This document shows, piece by piece, positions 51,240 through 60,902 of a DNA stretch of 64,000 nucleotides. This DNA is from Seriola aureovittata. Taxonomy: Eukaryota > Chordata > Actinopteri > Carangiformes > Carangidae. Both the position numbers and the translations under genes were made by a program. The DNA is taken from positions 15,361,501 to 15,425,500 of the forward strand of contig NC_079377.1 of the NCBI RefSeq assembly GCF_021018895.1, written 5' to 3'. The notes below the pieces were generated by a model. That model was not told where the DNA came from. It did not search any database and saw only the letters and a list, made by a program, of their open reading frames with translations. How positions within the stretch are numbered: position 1 is the stretch's first letter; each line of letters opens with the position of its first letter.

Positions 51240-52090
51240 CTTTTTCTCTTTGTCTCCAAACTCTCATTATTTCCATTTTTACATTTCCATGCCTGTTTGT
51301 TACTTCTAAATACTTCTCTTTTTTTTGCACAGTTGGTAGTATTTTATATAAGCTGTAACAGAATGCTTTTTTACTCAATACTTTGTGTGAAAATCAAATT
51401 GTAGTGCCACCTGCCAAGAAATGTGCTCAGTGCTGCCATACTGACTGTACAATATGCTTATGGGCTTGAATTAGAACAGAAAAGAGGCTTGCATATACAG
51501 AATACCTTTGGCTTATTTTATTTGTATGGTTTAATGATCTGAACTATGAGATCAATTCTAGTGTAAAATATACCCCAGAGTTCACAGATTAGTCAGTTCA
51601 TCACGTGATAAGTATGTTGTTTAAGTTCATAATCGTAACATTAACATTTCATAACCAAAACTGTTTTTATTTAAATTTTACTAATCACCAAAATTTTTAA
51701 ATCCCACATCCCTGAGGTCTGTTTCCCAAACTGTTTCCTGGCTGCATACTGCTGAATTTGAATTTGCTCTTTTCCGTCTTCACCGGGATAAGTGCATGAA
51801 AATTTAGGATGCTGTTACTTCCTGCAGAATCCAAATTACGCAGAAGAAAAAATTATGTTAGATGTTTTTTCAAATGAGGGAAAATTACCATAAGAATTTC
51901 CCAAAGGTATGCAAATTCTGTGAAATAAGCTTCACAGTATTCAGAAAGGATGATCACACATTTGTTGATGAGACGTATTCATAAACCTGTTGCAGTGATT
52001 TAAGCTGATATATTGCATTTTTGGGTGTACTTAACAGGAACTATGTGCAGTGATGAATAAATGTGAGACAGAACTTCACAGATGTTCGAC
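51240..52090 (+). other. pcdh15: probable 3' UTR of the CD1 transcript
   Basis: AT-rich non-coding sequence after the CD1 stop. The first good aataaa is at 52056-52061 and would put the end near 52080. The extent is inferred and an earlier variant signal is possible. Confidence 0.5.
52056..52061 (+). terminator. candidate poly(A) signal for CD1
   Basis: Canonical aataaa, in gatgaataaatgtgag, 817 nt after the CD1 stop codon. No strong GT-rich downstream element is seen, so the site is plausible but unproven. Confidence 0.4.
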
Positions 52091-55000
52091 AATATACAAA
52101 AAGAAATCTAGAAATGCATACACTGAAACAAACATTACATGAAATAAAAAATATTAGATATTATACAAAGACAGACTACAGAAAATCCTTTAATTTAAAT
52201 GTAATAAAATTCATTGCAGATATGATGCGGCCAGACACTTCTAAGTGAAAACATCTTTTTATGCTGGACAAAGCATCACCTATAAAAATACATTGACTTT
52301 GGTTCCCCAACAGACTCGTGTTGATTAAAGAGAGCCAACCTCTGGGGGACCTGTCTGTTCACATGTGTGCAGAGATCCTCTCAGCATGATAAAGTAGTCA
52401 CTATGATGTTTGGCTGCACACTGGAAAAGGCTAATTAGAGAACCAATCAATCGTTAACTAGGGCCGCTGCCTGTGGGACTGTCAACTACCGTTACCCTCT
52501 CCTTTCCTTTTCCATTCCTCTGACCTTCTGCTTGTCCCATTTGTCTGTGCTTCTCTCGCTCACTTCTTCTCCCCCTGTAGTTATTTCTAATACTTTCCAA
52601 TCCGTGGCCTCCTCTTGTTAATCTTTCCTCGTGGATCTCAGGAGATTCTATTACCTTCTTTACACTCATTGCAATGCAGCCTCTGTCCCCTCTCTTCCAT
52701 TTTTTCTGTGCTCAGGTTTTTCGCTTCCTCTCTTCTCTCTCTTTCTCCCACATACCCTTCATTCGTTTGTTTCACCCTCCATGCCCTAAGGAAAATGGTC
52801 TTAGCATACCTCCCTTCCAGAGAAATGTAATGTTTGATTCATCACACATTGCCTTGATGGGCAGATCGAAGGCTTGCTAATTCTGTATTCTGTGTTCACT
52901 ACATGGGGTAATCTCTTTTGTAAAGAGGCTAGCAGCTCACATGCTGTTTTTTTCAACTCAAAAAGCATTAAGCTTGAATGGATGGTATTCTTTATATTCC
53001 ATTTTTTACAATTGGTTTTATCAAACTCTTTTGTGTCCCGGCTGATAATTCAGTGCAACAGAATGGAAAAAAAAAAAAATACAAGAGAAAAAGAATTGTA
53101 ACATTTTCCCAATTTTGATGATTAAAGTGTTTCTAAACTTTATTTCCAGAGCACTTTTCTAAGGGAAAATCACAAAACCCAGGATTTAAAAATAGCTTAA
53201 GAATAAAATTATGGAGAAATTTTAAAGATGACTCACCAAACCAGATCTCAGCACAGTGGGTTCAAGAAAATACAAACCAAAGACTATATGGTGTACAAAA
53301 ATGTAAGATATAGCTAATATCCAAGTACAAACAAAATGCTGATCAGAGAGATCCTTTGTTGCATGAAACATCGACCTTCACTAACACCACATACTACATA
53401 TACTACACATTATGTTTTTGTTAAAGGAATAGTTCTTATTTGGTAATTTTGGGAAATACATTCATTTGGTTTTTTACTGAGAGTTTGCTGAGAAGATCAC
53501 TGCCATATCCGTACGGTAAATGTGTAGCTACAGCTGGTTAGCTTAGCTTAGCACAAAGAAACAGGGAAACAGCTAGCCAGGCTCCATTCGAAGGAAAGAA
53601 AATCTGCCTACCAGCACCTGTAATAACTCACTAAATAACATGTTATATCTTTATTTATTTATTTTAGTTATTTATTCTGTACAAAAATCAAACTAAAATT
53701 TAAACAAACTTTTTTTTTTTTTTCACAGGGGATTGTACTTGATTAAGAAATAGTTCAGCAAATAACCCTCTGTAAATCCACAGCTTTCTGCTTCTGGTTT
53801 TGTACAGATTAAAGAAACAAGATATAAAGTGTATTGTTGAGCTTTCGAGGTGCTAGTATGCATTTGTTGTTTCCTTTGGACAGAATAAGGCTTGCCCCTG
53901 TTTCCATTATGTAGCCTATGTCAAGCTAAACTAACTGCTAGTTGCTGGATGAAGCCTCAGATTTTTTTTACAGACATGAGAGTGGTATTCAACTTCTCAT
54001 CTAACACTTGAAGATTTTGCTTCAGAATGTTGCTTCATTATACCTTTAGCTGATTCCTGCCCTAATGAGTTGTCTTTGTTTTGTTGGTGAATGTATTTGT
54101 TGGCAGCAGAATAATAACACCTGGTTAAAGTGCATAAAAATCTGCAGTGACAAACTCAAGAGCTACTTATATAAAGAGCCCAGATCCACCCTATTATAGA
54201 TATGATACACAGATTTCTTCAATATTCAAGTCTTGTTGTAATTCTGACCTCACCTCTCCCACCTCTTTTTCTACAACATTACCTTATCACACATCTTCCC
54301 CCAAGTCCTCTCTTGTGCAAACTTCCTATGGCTGCTGTCAACTGAGCCATTTTTCTTGATGTTGTATGAAGCAGCAGTAGCCGGCAGCCAAGCCAATAGG
54401 TCATCCATCAGATCCCACTCCCATCATCCACTCTGCCTGGGAGGTGTGGCCATATGGCTCTGCCCTGTCCCCTGGTCCCTGCCCATAATAACAGATTACA
54501 GCTCTCCAGAGGAAGCTCACATCATTGCTTGGCCATATATCTGAGTGTGAAAGTCGTCATTATTTATGGGCCCAGACAGGTTACAGTTGTACGCTTGTGA
54601 ACCTGGAGGTTTCAGTCGGGCTGCTCCATTACTCCCCGTTTCTCATTGACTTGTACTGAATTCACTGCAGATGCACTACCGTTGCCTTCAAGAGCAGCTC
54701 TGAGTTGTTGTTTTTTTATCTGTTTGATAGAGTGGAATTCCTAAGATTTACTTAACTTCAATTTAGAAAAAAAAACATTGCCGTCTGTGGAGAGAAAATT
54801 GCACATTATGACGTGATAACCAAAGACAATTTTATTAACTTTCTTTGAGTTAGTAATTCCTCCATGAATCACAATGTCCGTTTCATATCTACTAGGAGAT
54901 GCTCTAGATATGTCTGTGTAAACACTGACTTTTTTCAAACTCCAATCTTCGCAGCCTCTTTGATATTTGCGTTTATTGTATCTTTTTTTTTCTCCCTGTT

Positions 55001-55276
55001 TGGATGAGATAACGGGAGAAAAAACAGCCCACACCAGCGTGATAACATTGTGGCCTTAGGCACCCTCTTTAAAACTGAAGAATATCTGCAACTCTTTAAT
55101 TTAACACATGAAAATGCACAGTAAGTAAAGCTGCAATTTCCTCACTGGTCAGCAGAATGTAGACGCGCCAGCCTTAAGTATACTTAACATTTAATTCATC
55201 TAAAAGCACTTGATATTTTGCTGTCAGTCCATATTTATTATTTGTCTTATTTTCTCCTTTCTGCGGCACACAGCAG
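52091..55276. other. pcdh15 intron between CD1 and the CD2/CD3 route
   Basis: For CD2/CD3 transcripts this is part of the single intron from 47742 to 55276. It contains fold-back element copy 2 (53421-54050). No coding feature is recognised. Confidence 0.8.
53421..54050. mobile_element. fold-back (inverted-repeat) element, copy 2
   Basis: The left part has ttaaaggaatagttc, attttgggaaatacattca, gagagtttgctgagaagatc, gtacggtaaatgtgtagcta and gctggttagcttagcttagc. The right part has cttcagaatgttgcttcatt, aacttctcatctaacacttg, acagacatgagagtggtatt and gttgctggatgaagcctcag, in mirrored order. It shares gaaacag, cctaccagcacct and the flanking motifs with copy 1 at 39195-39645 but keeps a longer middle. 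No open frame of interest is present. Ends are approximate. Confidence 0.75.
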
Positions 55277-55295
55277 GCGAGGCTACGGCAGACAG
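55277..55295 (+). CDS. pcdh15: pcdh15 19-nt exon, entry to CD2/CD3 tails
   Basis: The 19 bases lie between a tandem acceptor cagcag (55271-55276) and donor gtaag at 55296. With the preceding at they give Met-Arg-Gly-Tyr-Gly-Arg-Gln and end in phase 0. Because 19 is one plus 18, the exon is needed to set the frame for the following exons. Its position and Arg/Gly content fit the mammalian route, which follows GDSSM with an Arg/Gly/Tyr segment. Using the first cag would add one residue (Ile-Arg-Arg instead of Met-Arg). Confidence 0.85.
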
Positions 55296-55950
55296 GTAAG
55301 CATTCCTGTTGTGATGTGTTTTTATCTTATTGTTGTGCCAAGACTTTTTGTCACTCTCAAGGCAGCTTGAGGCAGCTTATATCCTATTATTCTTATCTAT
55401 AACTCGCTTGATGGAAAACACTGAATGAGATTAAGATGAGATCCTGGTGATAGGACTTCTGACACTGACATTACAGTTTAGGTTTGGTTCAAAAGTCTGT
55501 TGTATTTTCCAATGTTCCTGTCAAACGGCAGATAAGCATTTGGATGAGTTTTTCTCCTCTGTTGGGAAAAAAAACATAATCAGAGACCAAACAAAGTGAC
55601 TCTGTTGTGACTCTGACAATTTTGACATTAAACTCTCTTTTTGTCACCTTCAAATGTTAACATCCAACAGACGCAGGACGTTTTATGTTTTTGTTGCAAT
55701 TTCTTACCTTCTTACTCCACTGCTTGGTTAACTCCTTCCCTCTTTTTCCTTTATTTCCATCAATATTTCATCATATTTTCACCTTGCTCCTCCATGGTGT
55801 ATAACAGATTTAGCAGTAAACTTGAGAGAGACCTGCATTTTCTGGCTTTAAATCTGAAATGTGTAGAGTGAACTCTTCCTATGTTTGTGTCTCTCTTGAG
55901 CATCCCTTCCTTCCATTACCTTATCCTTCTTCTGTACTAATATTTGGCAG
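55296..55950. other. pcdh15 intron
   Basis: A 655-nt intron with donor gtaag and acceptor atttggcag. No feature is recognised. Confidence 0.85.
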
Positions 55951-55989
55951 CAACAGCAACTGCTGAGACCGTCTCTTCTGAGACCTGAG
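55951..55989 (+). CDS. pcdh15: pcdh15 39-nt exon, CD2/CD3 route
   Basis: Acceptor tttggcag ends at 55950 and a weak donor gtagaa begins at 55990. The exon has 13 codons in phase 0: QQQLLRPSLLRPE. The segment is conserved in vertebrate PCDH15 isoforms just before ELSMESGID. Its length is a multiple of three, so it could be skipped without a frameshift. Confidence 0.9.
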
Positions 55990-56131
55990 GTAGAAACTGC
56001 TTTTCTTAATTCGCAGGGATTGTAGTCAATCTGCTGTATATTTACCCTGTCTGATCCTGCTGCTCTTCTTCCGCTGTCTTTCTGTAAAGAGTGCTGAGTA
56101 ATTTTTTTTTTTCTGCCTCACTGAAATGCAG
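55990..56131. other. pcdh15 short intron
   Basis: A 142-nt intron with donor gtagaa and acceptor gaaatgcag. A poly-T/C stretch near 56101-56120 serves as the pyrimidine tract. Confidence 0.85.
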
Positions 56132-56205
56132 GAACTGTCCATGGAGTCAGGTATTGACCCGGGCCAAGACTACTACACACAGGACTACTATAATTATGAC
56201 CAAGG
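56132..56205 (+). CDS. pcdh15: pcdh15 74-nt exon, tyrosine-rich, CD2/CD3 route
   Basis: Acceptor aatgcag ends at 56131 and donor gtgagc begins at 56206. There are 24 codons plus two bases of a Gly codon. The peptide ELSMESGIDPGQDYYTQDYY followed by NYDQ is almost the same as the mammalian isoform segment. It contains five tyrosines in eleven residues. No known domain is present; it is a linker shared by the CD2 and CD3 tails. Confidence 0.95.
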
Positions 56206-57934
56206 GTGAGCATGCAGCCCAATAATAGTCTCATCTCTCTGCAGTCTTACTCTAATCCATGGAACTGATCTCCATCGATTCATTTAAAGGGAAAAAAAAA
56301 AAAATTCCATCATTACAACCTATTTATCGTGACCTTGCCTTCCAGCTCCCAGTGCTGAGGTCCTTGGGGGATGAAGAGCATTTCAAAGATGTTCAGACTA
56401 AAATGATGTGGATAACTTATGCTGCCCCTTCAGCATTACATACATCAGAATTTTTATCCTCTCTTCTCCCACCAAATGAGATCATTTATGCTGCCTTAAA
56501 TCAGGTACCTGAGGGCCTGAAAGTGTTTTCCCATGGTTTAGCGGAGAGAGGATGTTTTGGCTTGCCTGTTACGTTGCCCATACGGTCTAAAGAGGAAAAA
56601 CATGAACTCAAAGCTGGAACAGCTGCACAGTAATTGTTATTCATTAAATGCTCCCACTCTCTTGCAGGTGACTTGCACCACTCTGGGGAATTACCCTACA
56701 AGTTTATCAAAACAGCGAGAAGCTTTTACACCTGATATTGCTGAAAGAAAATCTGACTAATGTTAATGTGTTGTAATTGTCTCTGCATCCACTCACCGAC
56801 CTACCTTTCCTGTCATCTTTAATAACTTTAATTACTGTGTCTGAATCACACCAGCCTTCATTTGCAACAGGCTGTAATTATATTTTAATGGTATGTCACA
56901 AAGTTCATAGCAAAAGCTGCAGTTGCCAGTGAGTGTGCCATCACTGTGATCGGATACCTTTGATCCGTGTCTCTTTGCATTGAGGGGCACATTTTAACAA
57001 CAGTTAAGCTTTTAATCCAGCTATCACCAGGCCCTCACGTGTTAACAGAGTGACCGTGACGTCGACCTCTTTCCCTCCCCCTTGTACAATCTGAAGAGTA
57101 ATTCACATGTTCAATATCAATGATCTAAGCCAATTAAGGCCATCCACCTCACTAATGGAGAATACCCAATGGTCGACAGTATTTTAATATACGATTTATA
57201 TTTTCAAAATTTTTCTTCTGCACAGTTTTCAGGTCACGTTTTGTACATTTGGCCATCAACCTTGAAAGAACAAAATAATAGAATGAATGATTGAATCTCT
57301 CTTTTTCCTTGTCTTTCAATTCAATGAAAGTTGAAAAAAATCTGTGCATTCTTCCACTGATGAAAGTCATGTAGCCAGACAAAGCAGCATACTGGTAGAG
57401 TTATACAACTTGATTTTATTCAGTTGTTTTAACTGGCCTTTGGACATTACATGTTTGCATTCTTGTAATTTATTAGACTCCCTTGACAAACAAGGACAAA
57501 TATGTACTCCACTGTTTTTACCCACAGTGGAGAATATTTTGTGAAGCCTCATGATTTTTTTTTCTCCATTATATCCTTCGAAATACGCAAAGTGATTTCT
57601 AGGACGTGCAGCAAAGCACTACAACAATTACTGCCTATTTTAACAAAGACTGCAAAATCTACAAAAAAAAAGGCGTAATGAACGGTGCCAGCCAAATATA
57701 ACAGAGGAAGGTATAGGAGATGCAGTTAAATAACCCTTTAGTTTACCAACCAAGTCACGCGCGTATTTAATCTCCTATCATTCTCATTCCCATAGCAGGT
57801 ATTTGATTTCTCCATGCTGATTTTTTTAGCTACACTCTGTTAAACAGGTTTAAGAATCATTAAAACTATTGGTAAATGCTCAAGTAAGTCCACTGTAATT
57901 CTAAAAGGCATATTAACCATCATTTTTTCCTCAG
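56206..57934. other. pcdh15 intron
   Basis: A 1.73-kb intron with donor gtgagc and acceptor tttttcctcag. No repeat or coding feature is recognised; the 124-codon frame at 56259-56633 has no family features. Confidence 0.82.
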
Positions 57935-58049
57935 GTATGACCTTCCTCAGTACGGCAGTCGGAGGAGGCTGATATCTCCCATGTATGATGAGTATGGAGA
58001 GGTGATCATGGAAGATGATGGGTATTACTACAGTCCACATGGCCCTGAG
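57935..58049 (+). CDS. pcdh15: pcdh15 115-nt exon, last shared exon before CD3/CD2
   Basis: Acceptor tttcctcag ends at 57934 and a non-consensus but GT-type donor gtatta begins at 58050. One base finishes a Gly codon, then 38 codons. The peptide YDLPQYGSRRRLISPMYDEY, then GEVIMEDDGYYYSPHGPE, matches the conserved LPQYGSRRRL and YDEYGEV block of vertebrate PCDH15. It ends in phase 0, and CD3 (58198) and CD2 (60903) both start in phase 0, so this exon is the second branch point. Confidence 0.96.
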
Positions 58050-58197
58050 GTATTACCTTTCCTTAGAGTGACAATATTGCCTTAATGGGTTGTGTGTCAT
58101 GTGTATTATTGAAACAGTGGGATCAACCCTATGTGACATTTCAACAGTGTGGCTTTATCATCACAAACATTTGCTGAATTAAATATGACTGTCTTAG
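58050..58197. other. pcdh15 short intron before CD3
   Basis: A 148-nt intron. The 3' end aaatatgactgtcttag has a poor pyrimidine tract, so the CD3 acceptor looks weak. For CD2 transcripts the intron would extend to 60902. Confidence 0.85.
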
Positions 58198-60144
58198 GGC
58201 CGGGGCAGAGGCAGGGGCCGTGGCGGCATGCGGGGTAGAGGTTCATCCAAGAAGGTTGCATTTAGAGACGTGCCACCAGAGGATGAAATCGAACAAGCTG
58301 AGCCAGCAGAGGGGGGCGAGCCTTCTAAGGCTGCCAAGAAACTGAAGTCTGTCATGAAACTCAGCAAACTCCTGGCAGCCAGCAAGGGAGGAGAACAGCC
58401 ATCTGATGCTGGTCCCTCTGGCCCGTCTCCATGGAAGAAAGCCAAAATGTTCAAGATGTTTGGCGCCGGGAAGAAGGACAAGGATTACGCCAAACTGATG
58501 TCAGCCCGGCGTATTGACAGCCAGGAGAGCCTGACTGACGGACCAGCACTTATGGGACCAATCGACAGCAAGTCTGATACCCGCAGCCGGCTTGGCAAAG
58601 TTTTGAAGAAAATCAACTTGGGCAACAAGTTGCAGCGCCGGAGGAAGTCGCAGAGTAGTGTGAGTCGTGGCTCGGCCACAGGCAGTGAGAGAGACGAGGA
58701 GGCCTCACAAGTCACCAGTGAGGATGAAAGGAAATCCAAAGTGTCTATTAGTGTGACAGAAAGTGAGCCAGAGGCAGGTGCAAGTGGAAGCAGTAAGGAG
58801 AAAGGCTCTGATGAGGAATCCTCAGAGAAAAGCAGTGTTGACAGAGATTACCTGAAAGTAGATTTAGACCGGGATGATGCCAACGAAAGCACTGTGGACT
58901 CAGAAGAAGAGCCTGAGGAAGAGCCGGGGGATTCTGATGAGGAAAGCAAGTCCAAATCTGAAGGAGAAGAAACTGAGAAGGAATCTGTCAGTGAGAAAGA
59001 ATCTGGAACTGAAAAAGAATCAGGGTCAGATAAAGAGTCCGAGTCAGAAGAGAAGTCATCGGCCACAGAGAAAGAATCAGAAACGGAGAAAGAGTCAGAG
59101 TCTGAGAAAGATTCTGAATCTGAGAAAGAAACAGAATCAGGAACAGGTACGGCAACAGAGAAGGAAACAAGCACAGAAAAGGGTTCAGGAACAGAGAGAG
59201 ACTCTGATGAAGAGTCTGAAGAGGAAGAGGCTTCGGGAAGCACTGGAGAAAGTGGGTCTTCTGCCCGCTCTTCCATGAGATCATCCGCTACTGAGGCCAG
59301 CAAGGGGAGCAGCGCTTCAGGCGTAAGTGGCAGTGGGAGTGGCAGTGGGAGTGGGAGTGGCACTGGGAGTGGGAGTGGCACTGGGAGTGGAAGCAGAGGA
59401 AGTGAAAGCGCAAGTGAGAGTGGCAGTGGTAGCGCTAGCAGTGGCGAATCTGTCTCAAGCGCTAAGTCATCACAGAGAACCAGATCATCAAGAAGTGCAG
59501 TCACGTCAGAGAAGTCCAGTGAGGAACTCAGTGAGGTCGAGTCAGGGACAGGGACAGCCAGCGACGCAGAGTCTGGGAGTGAAGGGTCTTCCTCTCGTGG
59601 GTCCAGCCAGAGGAAAACAGCTGGGTCTGAGTCCAGTAGAGGGTCTTCTTCTGGCAGTCAGATGACCGATCAGAGCTCCCTGGGTAGCGTGGAGAGTTCA
59701 GCGGGTTCCCGGTCCACCAGTGGCAGCCGGCGTTCCCAAAAGTCCATCCTGAGCCGCGGATCTGAGGACACAATCACAGAGAAGAGTGAAGAAGAGGATG
59801 AGGAAGAATCTGAGACTGCTGATGAGAGCAGAGAGTCGGCCAGTGAGCTCAGCGACGAAGCATCGTCTAGGCGGTCCAGTGTGGCGTCTGGAGACCCAGG
59901 GCCCTCTGCCCCCTACACTGGTCCCACGTACAGCTCTGAGGTCAGAAGCATTGGTGACACCTCTTTAGAGACATACGGAGGACTGTCCCCTATCACCGAG
60001 GTGGATGAGGACGCCATCTCCTCTGACAGATCCTCAGCCAGTGGCTCCGGATCAGAGGCCAGCAGTGCGTCAAAGGACTCAGGAGAAACCAAGGCGACGT
60101 CAGATGCTGATTCAGAGTCTGAAGGAAACTCAACTGCCTTCTAG
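58198..60144 (+). CDS. pcdh15: pcdh15 CD3 alternative terminal exon, Ser/Glu/Gly-rich
   Basis: Acceptor gtcttag ends at 58197. There are 648 codons to the TAG at 60142-60144, with no internal start needed. In order: an RG-rich box (58198-58242); KKVAFRDVP; a basic block KKLKSVMKLSKLLAAS; PWKKAKMFKMFGAGKKDKDY; DYLKVDLDRDDANESTVDSE (from about 58849); a long stretch of EKES-type repeats (about 58950-59220); Gly/Ser repeats (about 59308-59440); then Ser-rich sequence ending STAF. WKKAKMF and DYLK-LD---ESTV-SEEE match the mammalian CD3 tail, which is also Ser/Glu-rich and ends NTAL. The fish exon looks longer than the mammalian CD3 as I recall it. It is predicted disordered and highly acidic. Confidence 0.93.
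   Translation, partial: GRGRGRGRGGMRGRGSSKKVAFRDVPPEDEIEQAEPAEGGEPSKAAKKLKSVMKLSKLLAASKGGEQPSDAGPSGPSPWKKAKMFKMFGAGKKDKDYAKLMSARRIDSQESLTDGPALMGPIDSKSDTRSRLGKVLKKINLGNKLQRRRKSQSSVSRGSATGSERDEEASQVTSEDERKSKVSISVTESEPEAGASGSSKEKGSDEESSEKSSVDRDYLKVDLDRDDANESTVDSEEEPEEEPGDSDEESKSKSEGEETEKESVSEKESGTEKESGSDKESESEEKSSATEKESETEKESESEKDSESEKETESGTGTATEKETSTEKGSGTERDSDEESEEEEASGSTGESGSSARSSMRSSATEASKGSSASGVSGSGSGSGSGSGTGSGSGTGSGSRGSESASESGSGSASSGESVSSAKSSQRTRSSRSAVTSEKSSEELSEVESGTGTASDAESGSEGSSSRGSSQRKTAGSESSRGSSSGSQMTDQSSLGSVESSAGSRSTSGSRRSQKSILSRGSEDTITEKSEEEDEEESETADESRESASELSDEASSRRSSVASGDPGPSAPYTGPTYSSEVRSIGDTSLETYGGLSPITEVDEDAISSDRSSASGSGSEASSASKDSGETKATSDADSESEGNSTAF
59323..59400 (+). repeat. 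coding minisatellite agtgggagtggc
   Basis: Repeats of agtggc and agtggg, in 6-nt and 12-nt arrangements, encode alternating Gly-Ser with occasional Gly-Thr inside CD3. The block is a likely place for length polymorphism. Confidence 0.85.
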
Positions 60145-60902
60145 AGAGATATATTGTTCGCTGTGAAGTAAGAGTGAATAAAATCAATTACCCTTGCATG
60201 GGAGTGAAGAAATATTACTTGCCACTACAGAGTGTTTCAAACATCCACTATTTCCTCATTTCTCCTTAGCAAGGAAAAACTTTGATGCTTTCCTGCTGCA
60301 AAATATGAGAATTTTGCTCTCTTTCTTACATCTTTGACTTACTCTTCTCTTTGATCTTTCCTGAGTGACTTTTTATGCCTTTACTTTACTTCATGCTCTT
60401 GTTTCTGCTGTGAGATTTTGCATGTTGCAGTAGTGTCTGCTTTGACTGAATGTTTCCATCTGATTTTGAAAGTTTTACTTTTCAGGAATATACAGTATCA
60501 CTGCTTTCTGTGGAAAAAATCAGCTCTTACACAGAACTGCAGATATTTGGGATTTGTTCTCATTTTCTGAACCTTCACATTAGAGTATGAATATTTTTAG
60601 CAAAACAATAATTTGTAGTTGTTTTACAGTAATAACAGCATTTCGTGATCCATTGACAGTATTTTCTTGCTTTCACTAATGAGGTTTGAGGACACATTTT
60701 TATTTCAGTAAACTATAGTCCTCAGTCCTCAAATACATCAGCATAATTTCTGCAAAAGAAAAAGATTATCTTCCCTGTGAATACTGGGTTCTCAGTAGCT
60801 GGTGTACAACCCATCTATCTGCAGTGGTTGTGTTGAGAAACTGGCATGCACTGCACCTTCTGGAAAAACTATAAATTTATCTTGACCTTGTCTCCTCCTC
60901 AG
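60145..60902. other. CD3 3' UTR/downstream sequence and intron end before CD2
   Basis: AT-rich non-coding sequence following the CD3 stop. It ends in a strong pyrimidine tract and acceptor ttgtctcctcctcag for CD2. Confidence 0.8.
60177..60182 (+). terminator. candidate poly(A) signal for CD3
   Basis: A canonical aataaa in gagtgaataaaatcaat begins only 32 nt after the CD3 stop. It would give a very short 3' UTR. Later signals before 60902 are not obvious, so this is the best candidate. Confidence 0.5.

Noticed and set aside
56259..56633. 124-codon + frame after the tyrosine-rich exon
   Set aside because: No homology, and the neighbouring exons join in phase across it.
58848..59504. 218-codon minus-strand open frame opposite CD3, Leu/Ser/Pro-rich
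   Set aside because: It is the mirror of the low-complexity Ser/Glu codons of CD3, which contain few antisense stops. It has no domain, and the + strand frame is supported by splice sites and homology.
58874..59665. Lys- and Val/Gly-rich open frames in the other + frames of CD3
   Set aside because: These are shifted readings of the same repeats, without splice or homology support.
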